DNA of 14,314 bases from CBFGRV01 sp965651265 (GTDB lineage Bacteria > Bacteroidota > Rhodothermia > Rhodothermales > VXPQ01). Positions 6,901 to 14,314 of the stretch are shown here, one piece after another. The stretch's first letter is position 1, and the number at the start of each line of letters is the position of its first letter. The position numbers were made by a program, and so were the translations under genes. The DNA lies in the NCBI GenBank assembly GCA_965651265.1, contig CBFGRV010000071.1, positions 1 to 14,314 on the forward strand. The letters run 5' to 3'. The notes under the pieces are model-generated. The model was not told the DNA's origin, did no database searches, and saw only the letters and a list, made by a program, of their open reading frames with translations.

Positions 6901-8046
6901 CTAGGACTCGGATCTCGGCCGCGTGCGAACCGTCGGCTCGCCGTCCGTGATCCCGAAGCGGATGGCGGATTCCAGTTGTTCGTCGGAGCCGTCCTCCACG
7001 TCTTCCGGTACAATGCCCAGTCGCTTTGCGCGTGCAAGCCACTGGCGGCGCGCGAGCAGCTGCATGTCCTCCGTGGTATCCGCTTCATCCACGATCTCCA
7101 GCCCGAGCAACGTCTCTACCACGTCCTCCATCGTGACCACGCCCGCAACGCCGCCGTACTCGTCGACCACGAGAGCAATGTGTTCGAGGCGATCCAGCAT
7201 CCGCTCGAAAAGCTCATGCAGAGGCAGCGCATCAGGTACGACCAGAATATCGCGCTTGAGGTCCCGAAGAGGGACATCATGTTTCTCCTGTGCGGCTTTC
7301 AGGAGGATGTCGTCTTTGAGAACGTATCCAGTGATGTGGTCGCGCGTTTCCGTATAGACGGGGATTCGCGAGAACCGAAACTCGTTTTCCTCTTCGATCA
7401 CCTCACGCACGGTCTTGGCTTCTGGGAGAGCAAACAGCACGATGCGAGGGGTCATGATGTCCTTGGCCCGCAGGGAGCTGAAGCGAAACAGATTGCGGAT
7501 GATGCGTGTCTCGCCCGCTTCGAATACGCCTTGCGCCTCTCCGAGATCGGCCAGTGCTGCGATCTCTTCGCGACTCACACCTTCGACCTCTTTACCACGC
7601 GAGATCAGACGCGTGATGCCTTTCGACATCGCGACGAGCGGCCAGGCGATCCAGATTGTCGGGATGAGCACGCGCGTCATCGGAAGGGCGAGCTGGCGCC
7701 AGTACAAAGCCCCAAGGGTTTTCGGGATGATCTCCGTAAAGATCAGGATCATCAATGTCAGGATGGCGCTGAAGAGCCCGACCGCAGCATCGCCGTAAAC
7801 ATTCGCAGCCTGAGCACCCGCACCTGCGGCACCCACCGTATGGGCGACCGTGTTGAGACTGAGGATCGCGGCAAGCGGCCGATCGATGTCTGCTTTGAGC
7901 TCGTGCAGCCGCCTGGCAGCCTGACTCCCCGTTCGCATTTGCATTTCGACGAACGAGGGTGTCGCGCTCAGCAGAACCGCCTCCATGATCGAGCACAGAA
8001 AAGAGACGATGAGCGCCAGCAGTACGTACGAGATCAGAAGGGCCAT
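6901..8046 (-). CDS. CNNM/DUF21 transmembrane protein with CBS pair (HlyC/CorC-like)
   Basis: This 381-residue membrane protein belongs to the CNNM/CorC superfamily, whose members are linked to magnesium or cobalt export. Residues 1-145 form the DUF21 membrane domain, with hydrophobic segments at about 3-28, 55-80, 86-107 and 119-142. Its conserved motifs are MEAVLLSATP (21-30), LNTVAHTVGA (64-73) and FTEIIPKTLG (103-112). A cytoplasmic CBS pair follows: IMTPR (197-201) through GYVLKDD in the first repeat, then VVDEYGGVAGVVTMEDVVE (293-311) in the second. CBS pairs of this family bind adenine nucleotides. The C-terminal CorC_HlyC domain found in many relatives is absent: only about 60 charged residues follow the CBS pair. 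The historic name hemolysin C is misleading, since toxin activity is not indicated. It is the first gene of a probable unit with mpl, and an extended -10 promoter lies just before it. The transported ion cannot be told from sequence. Confidence 0.9.
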   Translation of the reverse strand: MALLISYVLLALIVSFLCSIMEAVLLSATPSFVEMQMRTGSQAARRLHELKADIDRPLAAILSLNTVAHTVGAAGAGAQAANVYGDAAVGLFSAILTLMILIFTEIIPKTLGALYWRQLALPMTRVLIPTIWIAWPLVAMSKGITRLISRGKEVEGVSREEIAALADLGEAQGVFEAGETRIIRNLFRFSSLRAKDIMTPRIVLFALPEAKTVREVIEEENEFRFSRIPVYTETRDHITGYVLKDDILLKAAQEKHDVPLRDLKRDILVVPDALPLHELFERMLDRLEHIALVVDEYGGVAGVVTMEDVVETLLGLEIVDEADTTEDMQLLARRQWLARAKRLGIVPEDVEDGSDEQLESAIRFGITDGEPTVRTRPRSES

Positions 8047-8055
8047 GAGGGAGGC

Positions 8056-8064
8056 ATTATATCA
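8056..8064 (-). promoter_or_regulatory. Extended -10 promoter giving a nearly leaderless CNNM transcript
   Basis: The minus strand reads TGATATAAT, a perfect extended -10 element (TGnTATAAT). The expected transcription start is near 8049, only about 3 nt before the ATG at 8046, and no Shine-Dalgarno site lies between. No -35 hexamer appears at 16-18 nt, which an extended -10 can tolerate. It matches the general sigma-70 pattern rather than the TAnnTTTG element described for Bacteroides. Confidence 0.45.
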
Positions 8065-8166
8065 GCGCCAGACAGCCGTTCGGGCAAACGATTATTTCGA
8101 CACAGAACGGCCGTCCACGTGAATGCTACATTACACATAGCAGTTTCTCTCTGCTGCCCGTTGCAC

Positions 8167-8179
8167 GAACGTCACGTTC
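8167..8179. promoter_or_regulatory. Operator-like dyad in the CNNM-ftsH divergent gap
   Basis: GAACG-TCA-CGTTC is a 5-bp inverted repeat with a 3-nt centre, ending 40 nt before the ftsH start. The divergent gap 8047-8219 otherwise shows only the extended -10 on the minus strand; I find no convincing plus-strand promoter hexamers. A regulatory role is a guess from symmetry and position. Confidence 0.25.
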
Positions 8180-8219
8180 TCTCATCCGGCGACCATCACA
8201 GACTGAGTACATTCATCTC

Positions 8220-10211
8220 ATGCAGCAGAAGAACTTTCGTCAGAATGGGCACGGGGAGGCACCCCATCGGGCCGGCAACGACAAACCAGAAGGCCGTCGA
8301 GATCCTTCAAAGCGCAGCATGCCGCCTCGATGGACGTGGATCGTCTTCGCGCTCATTCTCCTGTTCAACATCCTGCTCGGGCAGTACTTCTTTCCGGGAG
8401 CCGACGAGCCGACGACAGTCCCGTATACCCTGTTCAAGGAGCAGGTCCGTAGCGGCAATGTCGAGGCCGTATTCAGTCAGGGGCAGACCATCACGGGGCG
8501 GTTCGAGGAGCCCGTCACCTACCGTACGCGGGCTGACTCGGCCGCGGGTGTAGAGCCGCGCGAAGTTACAACCTTCGAGACCATCCTTCCGACCTTCCTC
8601 GACCCGGGTCTGGAGCAGTTGTTGATCGACAATGAGGTCGAGATCAGCGCGGAGCCCATTCCTGAAGGTAGCGGCTGGACCATTTTGCTGCTGAGCTTCC
8701 TGCCTGCGCTGCTGATCATCGGACTCTACATCTGGATGTATCGTCGGGTCAGTCGCCAGGGTGGTATCGGGGGTGGGCTGATGGGATTGGGCAAGAGTAA
8801 GGCCCGCCGCGCCGATCAGGAAATGAGCGAGCGCGTAACGTTCGACGACGTGGCCGGAATTGATGAGGCGGAAGCCGAGCTCGTGGAGATCGTGGATTTT
8901 CTCAAGGATCCTCAGAAATACACGCGTCTTGGAGGTACGGCGCCGAAGGGGGTGCTGCTGGTGGGTGCGCCGGGAACCGGCAAGACGTTGCTCGCCCGCG
9001 CGGTGGCCGGAGAGGCGGGCGTTCCGTTCTACTCTATGAGCGCTTCGGAATTCGTGGAGATGATCGTGGGGGTCGGTGCCGCGCGCGTACGTGACCTTTT
9101 CCGACAGGCGCGCGAAAATGCACCTGCAATCATCTTCATCGATGAGCTGGATTCGATTGGGCGTTCGCGCTCGCAGCTCGCCATCGGCGGATCTCTCGAG
9201 CAAGAACAGACGCTCAATCAGATCCTGACCGAAATGGATGGCTTTTCGAGCCGCGAAGGTGTGATCGTCCTCGCGGCTACGAATCAGCCGGAGGTGCTCG
9301 ACCGGGCTCTCTTGCGACCGGGCCGATTCGACCGCCGCATCGTCGTCAATCTGCCCGATAGGAAGGGCCGCACCGAGATCTTGAAGGTGCACACACGGCG
9401 GGTGCCGCTCGCGCCCGACGTGGACCTCGAAGAAATAGCCGCGTCGATGCCTGGATTCTCAGGTGCGGACATCCGAAATTTGGTCAACGAAGCTGCACTG
9501 CTCGCTGCCCGGCGCGACCAGGATTCCGTCTATCAGAAGGACTTCCTGGATGCCTTCGAAAAAATCGTCCTCGGCCCAGAACGCCCGCTCCTCCTGGGTC
9601 GGGAAGATCGTGAACGAATCGCCTATCACGAGGGCGGGCACGCAATTCTAGGGCTCGTCGTTCCGGGAGCCGATCCGGTACACCGCGTCACCATCGTTCC
9701 GCGGGGACAGGCCCTCGGTGTGACGTACCAGCGGCCTGAAACCGACCGCTACAATTACCCCGAGGGATACCTGCGCGCTCGGATCGTCGGGATGCTCGGC
9801 GGCCGCGCGGCCGAAGAGCTCGTTTACGGCACAAAGACGACGGGCGCAGAGAATGACATCGAGCAGGCGACGAATCTGGCGCGGAAGATGGTCACTCGCT
9901 GGGGGATGAGCGAATCACTGGGCATGGTTCAGCTCGCCCCCCGGGAAAACCCGTACCTCGGCGTAGTGAGCGGCGGGGCGGACGGAACGGTCTACAGTGA
10001 AGAGACCTTGCGCCGCATCGATGCCGAGGTACACCGGATCATTTCCGAGAGTTACGAAGAGGCCCTACGCCTGCTCAGGGCGCACCGACGGGAGCTGGAT
10101 GCGCTCGTGGAGGCGCTCCTCGATCGCGAAACCCTCGACGAGCAGGACATTCTGGAAGTAACCGGTCTGCCGCCGGCCCCTGCTCTGGAGACGTCCAAGT
10201 TACCGGGCTGA
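8220..10211 (+). CDS. ftsH: FtsH-family membrane AAA+ zinc metalloprotease, divergent pore loop
   Basis: FtsH is a hexameric, membrane-anchored, ATP-dependent protease that extracts and degrades membrane and short-lived cytosolic proteins. This 663-residue copy has a charged N-terminus, a first membrane helix (about 39-58), a periplasmic domain of about 90 residues and a second helix (about 153-174). The AAA+ domain has Walker A GAPGTGKT (249-256), Walker B IIFIDE (304-309) and the second region of homology ending RPGRFDRR (366-373), with both arginine fingers. The zinc site is HEGGH (470-474) with Asp546 (AENDIEQAT) as third ligand. Two oddities stand out. The pore loop reads MIVGVG (281-286) where typical FtsH has MFVGVG. 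The usual GGHDEREQ segment is GGSLEQEQ (323-330). HEGGH replaces the common HEAGH but keeps HExxH. No clear ribosome-binding site precedes the ATG; an ATG at codon 34, just before the first helix, is an alternative. It could be a second FtsH paralog rather than the housekeeping copy. Confidence 0.92.
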   Translation: MQQKNFRQNGHGEAPHRAGNDKPEGRRDPSKRSMPPRWTWIVFALILLFNILLGQYFFPGADEPTTVPYTLFKEQVRSGNVEAVFSQGQTITGRFEEPVTYRTRADSAAGVEPREVTTFETILPTFLDPGLEQLLIDNEVEISAEPIPEGSGWTILLLSFLPALLIIGLYIWMYRRVSRQGGIGGGLMGLGKSKARRADQEMSERVTFDDVAGIDEAEAELVEIVDFLKDPQKYTRLGGTAPKGVLLVGAPGTGKTLLARAVAGEAGVPFYSMSASEFVEMIVGVGAARVRDLFRQARENAPAIIFIDELDSIGRSRSQLAIGGSLEQEQTLNQILTEMDGFSSREGVIVLAATNQPEVLDRALLRPGRFDRRIVVNLPDRKGRTEILKVHTRRVPLAPDVDLEEIAASMPGFSGADIRNLVNEAALLAARRDQDSVYQKDFLDAFEKIVLGPERPLLLGREDRERIAYHEGGHAILGLVVPGADPVHRVTIVPRGQALGVTYQRPETDRYNYPEGYLRARIVGMLGGRAAEELVYGTKTTGAENDIEQATNLARKMVTRWGMSESLGMVQLAPRENPYLGVVSGGADGTVYSEETLRRIDAEVHRIISESYEEALRLLRAHRRELDALVEALLDRETLDEQDILEVTGLPPAPALETSKLPG

Positions 10212-10247
10212 TCACGTCACCTCACAGCCGGTAGGGGAGGAGCCGCT

Positions 10248-10279
10248 CCGGCCGGCGCTATCTCGCCCCCGCCGGCCGG
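10248..10279. terminator. GC-rich hairpin between convergent ftsH and RND genes
   Basis: CCGGCCGGCG (10248-10257) and CGCCGGCCGG (10270-10279) form a perfect 10-bp stem with a 12-nt loop. It lies 36 nt after the ftsH stop and 54 nt after the stop of the opposing gene. The position suits a bidirectional terminator, but no T tract follows on either strand, so it may instead work with Rho or as a 3'-end stabiliser. Confidence 0.5.
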
Positions 10280-10280
10280 T

Positions 10281-10346
10281 ACGATCGCTCGATCCGTCCC
10301 TTACGACCGCTCTATCCTTCCCTTACGACCGCTCTATCCTTCCCTT
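10281..10346. repeat. 22-bp tandem repeat spanning the RND stop codon
   Basis: Three contiguous 22-bp units start at 10281, 10303 and 10325. The second and third are identical; the first matches them at 19 of 22 positions. A degenerate fourth begins at 10347 with ACGACCTC. On the minus strand the unit contains GTCGTAAGGGAAGGATAG, which encodes the last residues of the RND permease (VVREG) plus its TAG stop. So the 3' end of the gene has been duplicated outward, and each intact downstream copy carries the same potential stop. Confidence 0.85.
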
Positions 10347-13300
10347 ACGACCTCTTCTTCCAGCGGCTTGCCGGCGCCATTCCCGCCGACGGCTGGAGCA
10401 TGCGCATACGGCTGTCCGTCAAGTTCAGGCTCGACATCCCTCCTGAGGTATGCGGATAGTCGCTCCGACAGAGAATCAAAGGTCGAATACATCACCGGCA
10501 CGATCACCAGCGTCAGGAAGGTGCCGAAGGACAAACCTGCGATGATCGCCGTGCCCATCGGTCCCCAGAACTGTGTGTTCTCCGATCCGAACTGGAAGTT
10601 CGGCTTGAAGTCGGTCAGCAGGCCCACGAAGTCGATGTTGATGCCGAAGGTAAGCGGGATCAACCCAATCACTGTCGTGAGAGCCGTCAGCACGACCGGC
10701 CGCAAACGTGTGGCGCCTGCCTCGATGATGGCATCCTGCTTCGCCAGACCGCGATCCCGCAACTGCATCGTGTAGTCGATCAGCACGATGTTGTTGTTCA
10801 CCACGATCCCTGCAAGGGATATCACGCCGATGAAGGTGAACAGACCGAACGGCGTTCGCGTGATGATCAGACCCAGCAGGACACCGATGAGCGAGAAGCC
10901 AACGGCTACCATGATGATGAACGGCGAGCTCACCTTGTTGAACTGAGCCACCATGATCATAAAGATCAGTGACACGGCCACAAGGAATACGGTCGTGAGG
11001 AAGCCAAATGCCTCTTCCTGCTCCTCGCTTTCGCCCGTGTAACTCAATGAGTAACCGTTCGGCAGCGATTCCTCGTAGGGGGCGAGGTATTGCTGTACCT
11101 GCTGCAACACCTGCGGACCCGCAAAACCTGGAGCCGCCTGCCCGGTCACCGTGGCGACGCGTTGCAAGTCCAGACGCGTGATGGAGCCCAAACCGCCGGT
11201 TACATCGAAGTTCGCGACGGCAGCGAGCGGAATCTGCTGACCTTCATGCAGGATGGTCAAATTCTGCACGCTCTCCAGATTCGAACGGTCGACCTCACGC
11301 AACCGTACCGTTATGTCGTACTCATCCTCGCCCGTGCGAAATTTGCTGGCCTCGATGCCGTTCACGGCCGCACGAATGACTTGAGCGATCTGCGAGGTGT
11401 TGAGTCCGAAGCTCGCCGCCCGCTCGCGGTCGATCACGACGCGCAACTCCGGGCGTCCCTCGTTCAGATTGTCCGAAACGTCCACCAGACCGGGAATCGC
11501 GCCCGACTCGGAGGCATCCACAAGTCTCTGCCGCACCTCCCGCGTGATCCGCCGGATCGTGTCGAAATTCTCGCCAGAGATTTCGATGTTCACCGGTGCA
11601 GCCGTCGGTGGACCCATCTCACTCTTGTCGATCGTGATGTCGACACCCGGAATACCCTGAAGCTGGTTCCGGATTTTTGTCATCGTGACCGAGCTCGGCT
11701 CTTCACGGTCCGCATAATCGACCATGTTTAACGAGATACGTGACCGCTCCGGACTGCGTGCCCCGCCACCGAACTGGGCATCACCACTCACACCAACGTT
11801 GACGCTGAGGTTTTTTAGATTCGCCTGTGACTCCGGATAGTCATCTAACAGGTCGAGAATACGCTCGTGGGCAACATCTGCAATCTGATTGCTCGTCTCG
11901 AGGTTCGTGCCGAGTGCCGCCTCTAGCGTCACCCAGACCTGCTGCGGGTCCGTGTCGGGGAAGAAGGTGACGCCCGTTGGGGCCACCTGAAACATCATGA
12001 TGATGGCCACGAAGGAGCCGATCGCGCCGGTGAGCAGCTTCGCGCGGTTGTCGGTAAGGATCAGGTGCGTTCGCTTTTTCCGGTTAAGCAGCCCGCCCAC
12101 GACTCCAACAAGCACGATCACGATCGGCAGGATCATCAGGTTGACAATCGTGACTACCTCCACCTCGCGCGGGCCGATAAAGATGAGAGTCAGCAGGGTG
12201 AGCATGATGCCGGCGAATATCAGACCGGCTCGCACGCTCTTCCATCCGCCGAGAAAGATGGTCTCCAGCGAGTGGACCATGATGCCGATCAGACCGGCGA
12301 TTAAGGCGATCATTCCCGGCACGAGCAGCAAAAGGCCCGATCCGCTCATCCCCCCGGCGACCGCCGGGCCCACTCCGCTGAGCATCATCCCCAGGATGAC
12401 CAGGATGAGGCCACCGGTGAAAGACGTGAGTGCGAACATGTTGCGTAGATAGGCGCGTTTCACGCCGTAGTCCCGCTGGAGCATCCACGTCAGGAACGTC
12501 CGGTACCGCGCCACGAATCGGGGCAGCCCCTCCTGAACGAAGTTGTCGCCGATCGGCTTGAAGACGCGGGTGTGCAGGAAGTAAAGGACGGGGATCGCAA
12601 CAGCGAGTACGACCAGCGTCTTCCAATTGGCCAGGCCGATCAAGAGTGCCAGCACCACCATCACCACGACGCTGATCACCTTCACACGCCGATTCATGGG
12701 GGCGCGCTCTTCGCTTTCGAGCTTCACAAAAATTCCCGTGATCACTGGATTGATCACCAGAGCCACGAACAGCGACGAGGTAAGCGTGATGATGAGCGTC
12801 AGCGGCAGGTAGCTCATGAACTCGCCGATGATTCCCGGCCAGAAGAGCATCGGCGCGAAAGCGGCGACTGTGGTGGCGGTCGAAGCCACGACGGCACCGC
12901 CGACCTCACCCGTTCCGAGTCGTGCTGCTTCGAATCGTGAGTGGCCCATCTCGCGATAGCGATAAATGTTCTCTACAATCACTATCGCATTGTCCACCAA
13001 CATGCCGAGCGCAATGATCAGGCTAAACAGGATGATGAAGTTCAGCGTGTAGCCCAGCGCCTGGAAGACGATGAACGAAAGAAACATCGAAAGGGGAATC
13101 GCAATGCCAACGAGCGTCGCCGTCCTCACACCCAGGAAGAACAGGAGCACGGCCACGACGAAGATGAGGCCGCTGATCACGTTGTTCTCCAGGTCCGAGA
13201 GGAGCATCTCGATACTCTCGCTCATGTCCCCCGTGATCTCCACACGCGTCCCGCTAGGGAACTCGAAATTCTCTAGCACGCGGTCGACGGCTGCGGCCAC

Positions 13301-14230
13301 CTCGGTAATGTTTGCGCCCGGCCGCTGCTTGACGCCCAGGTTAATTACCTGCAGCACGCTGGGATCGTCCACTTCAATGAGGTTACCGTCGGCATCCTCC
13401 GTGCGGAAGAGCTGCAGGCGGGCATACGACTCCCGATCTTTGAAGCCGAACTCCACATCGGCGACGTCACGAATGTAGATAGGGCGGCCGCCGGGTGCAG
13501 AAATGACGAGAGACTCGATCTCGTCGGGCGAGTTGAATTCCCCCGCTACCCGCACCAGGTAGTTCAGCCGATCGACGTCGACCGATCCGCCGGGAATGTT
13601 CGCGTTCTCCTCCTGGATGGTCTCGATCAAATCCGAGAAGGTGAGGTTGTATCCCTGCAGGGCCGCCAGTTCGACATTGACCTGCACCTCACGCTCGAGA
13701 CCGCCCGAGACATCGACTTCGAGGACGGTCGGAATCTTCTCGATCTCCTCTTCTAGATCCTCTGCCACCTCCTTCAGCCGAACGAGCGAATAATCCGCCG
13801 CCAGGTTGATGTTCATGATCGGGAATTCCTGGAGGTCGATCTCGTTCACCATCGGCTCTTCCACGTCGGTGGGGAGGTCGGCCTTGGCGATGTCTACCTT
13901 ATCTCTGACCTTCTGATAGGCCTCATCCATCGAGACGGAGGGATCGAACTCGATCACGATCGTGGACACCCCTTCCGTTGAGATAGACTGGATCTCCGTG
14001 ATGCCGTTGATGCCCTGGATCTCCTGCTCGATTTCCTTCGTGATGAGCGTCTCGATGTCGTCGGGACTCGCTCCCGGATAGAGCGTCGTCACCACGATAT
14101 TCGGTATCTCGATGGAGGGTTGTGCCTCCTTCGGAATGGTCGTGTAACTATAGAGTCCCCCGATCACCAGCAGAGCCGTCAAGACGACGATACTGGTCCG
14201 GTACTTTATGGCGAAATTGGTAATGCGCAT
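10334..14230 (-). CDS. RND-family efflux permease with an extra multi-helix insertion
   Basis: This 1298-residue inner-membrane proton-driven transporter belongs to the AcrB/HAE-type RND superfamily, normally about 1030-1050 residues. The N-terminal helix is followed by the first porter domain (TIPKEAQPSIEIPNI, 31-45) and helices 2-6 (about 350-500). These include GMLVDNAIVIVEN (409-421), where Asp413 is the likely proton-relay residue; AcrB has two Asp here, this protein Asp-Asn. Residues about 512-718 form an insertion with six hydrophobic segments (near 517-534, 539-555, 600-620, 632-652, 667-685 and 692-714). Helix 7 (about 733-750), the second porter domain and helices 8-12 (about 1076-1250) follow, with GIVVNNNIVLIDY (1141-1153) and QFGSENTQFWGP (1213-1224). 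The C-terminal 40 residues are hydrophilic. The ATG at 14230 fits the family N-terminus. A membrane-fusion partner gene would be expected just upstream, beyond the window. Substrates cannot be inferred. A heptamer repeat lies 29 nt before the start. Confidence 0.93.
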   Translation of the reverse strand: MRITNFAIKYRTSIVVLTALLVIGGLYSYTTIPKEAQPSIEIPNIVVTTLYPGASPDDIETLITKEIEQEIQGINGITEIQSISTEGVSTIVIEFDPSVSMDEAYQKVRDKVDIAKADLPTDVEEPMVNEIDLQEFPIMNINLAADYSLVRLKEVAEDLEEEIEKIPTVLEVDVSGGLEREVQVNVELAALQGYNLTFSDLIETIQEENANIPGGSVDVDRLNYLVRVAGEFNSPDEIESLVISAPGGRPIYIRDVADVEFGFKDRESYARLQLFRTEDADGNLIEVDDPSVLQVINLGVKQRPGANITEVAAAVDRVLENFEFPSGTRVEITGDMSESIEMLLSDLENNVISGLIFVVAVLLFFLGVRTATLVGIAIPLSMFLSFIVFQALGYTLNFIILFSLIIALGMLVDNAIVIVENIYRYREMGHSRFEAARLGTGEVGGAVVASTATTVAAFAPMLFWPGIIGEFMSYLPLTLIITLTSSLFVALVINPVITGIFVKLESEERAPMNRRVKVISVVVMVVLALLIGLANWKTLVVLAVAIPVLYFLHTRVFKPIGDNFVQEGLPRFVARYRTFLTWMLQRDYGVKRAYLRNMFALTSFTGGLILVILGMMLSGVGPAVAGGMSGSGLLLLVPGMIALIAGLIGIMVHSLETIFLGGWKSVRAGLIFAGIMLTLLTLIFIGPREVEVVTIVNLMILPIVIVLVGVVGGLLNRKKRTHLILTDNRAKLLTGAIGSFVAIIMMFQVAPTGVTFFPDTDPQQVWVTLEAALGTNLETSNQIADVAHERILDLLDDYPESQANLKNLSVNVGVSGDAQFGGGARSPERSRISLNMVDYADREEPSSVTMTKIRNQLQGIPGVDITIDKSEMGPPTAAPVNIEISGENFDTIRRITREVRQRLVDASESGAIPGLVDVSDNLNEGRPELRVVIDRERAASFGLNTSQIAQVIRAAVNGIEASKFRTGEDEYDITVRLREVDRSNLESVQNLTILHEGQQIPLAAVANFDVTGGLGSITRLDLQRVATVTGQAAPGFAGPQVLQQVQQYLAPYEESLPNGYSLSYTGESEEQEEAFGFLTTVFLVAVSLIFMIMVAQFNKVSSPFIIMVAVGFSLIGVLLGLIITRTPFGLFTFIGVISLAGIVVNNNIVLIDYTMQLRDRGLAKQDAIIEAGATRLRPVVLTALTTVIGLIPLTFGINIDFVGLLTDFKPNFQFGSENTQFWGPMGTAIIAGLSFGTFLTLVIVPVMYSTFDSLSERLSAYLRRDVEPELDGQPYAHAPAVGGNGAGKPLEEEVVREG

Positions 14231-14259
14231 ATGTCCAATCGTTAAGCGCTAATTTCGAT

Positions 14260-14314
14260 GAGGTCAGAGGTCAGAGGTCAGAGGTCAGAGGTCAGAGGTC
14301 AGAGGTCAGAGGTC
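14260..14314. repeat. Perfect heptamer repeat (GAGGTCA)n upstream of the RND gene
   Basis: Seven perfect GAGGTCA copies (TGACCTC on the minus strand) plus six bases of an eighth run to the window edge and may continue. The array starts 29 nt before the RND ATG at 14230. A 7-bp period places a TGA in every minus-strand frame within 21 nt, so no minus-strand gene can read through; any upstream partner gene must stop before or within it. The array could change promoter spacing or leader length by slippage. The sequence between array and ATG (14231-14259) shows no clear ribosome-binding site. Confidence 0.9.

Noticed and set aside
6766..8553. 595-codon plus-strand open frame opposite the CNNM gene
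   Set aside because: It lies antisense to two clear genes (mpl start, CNNM) and overlaps the start of ftsH in another frame. The translation is Arg/His/Ser-rich and shows no domain, as expected for a high-GC shadow frame.
8307..9392. 361-codon minus-strand open frame opposite ftsH
   Set aside because: It is antisense to the AAA+ region of FtsH and its composition is that of a shadow frame.
14260..14314. Repeated AGGTCA half-sites resembling nuclear-receptor elements
   Set aside because: That is a eukaryotic motif with no meaning in this bacterial context; the 7-bp periodicity is the relevant signal.

Overview
The window reads as chromosomal DNA from a moderately GC-rich member of the Bacteroidota/Rhodothermota lineage. 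This is inferred from three things: a type IX secretion (Por) sorting-domain-like sequence (YPNP ... DVLGRR ... LAAGIYFVRL) in a secreted protein, an RND permease with a Bacteroidota-style C-terminal signature (QFGSENTQFWGP), and genes that mostly lack strong Shine-Dalgarno sites. I cannot name a species. No tRNA, rRNA, insertion sequence, prophage or CRISPR array is visible.

Layout. Positions 1-548 hold no credible gene. They contain a degenerate 23-bp repeat, a plus-strand terminator-like hairpin that may belong to a gene left of the window, and a 34-bp tandem array. On the minus strand, read from 8046 down to 549, four genes follow one another: a CNNM/DUF21-CBS membrane protein (6901-8046), the murein peptide ligase Mpl (5355-6851), an M19 dipeptidase lipoprotein (4021-5235) and a large secreted multidomain protein (549-3752). 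The gaps are 49, 119 and 268 nt, so the first two or three may share a transcript and the last may have its own promoter. FtsH (8220-10211) diverges from this group on the plus strand. It converges on a large RND efflux permease (10334-14230, minus). A GC-rich hairpin and a 22-bp repeat lie between them.

Function. Every gene acts at the cell envelope: murein peptide recycling (Mpl, possibly helped by the dipeptidase), cation homeostasis (CNNM), membrane protein quality control (FtsH), efflux (RND) and a surface or secreted beta-sandwich protein. I see no dedicated multi-gene novel system.

Unusual features. Tandem repeats of at least five different periods (7, 15, 22, 23 and 34 bp) sit in strategic places: within a signal peptide, directly behind a gene, across a stop codon and just upstream of an efflux gene. 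A Por-type sorting domain is nested inside an N-terminal carboxypeptidase-regulatory-like domain instead of ending the protein. The RND permease carries about 200 extra residues with some six extra membrane segments. The FtsH has Ile in place of the near-invariant pore-loop Phe.
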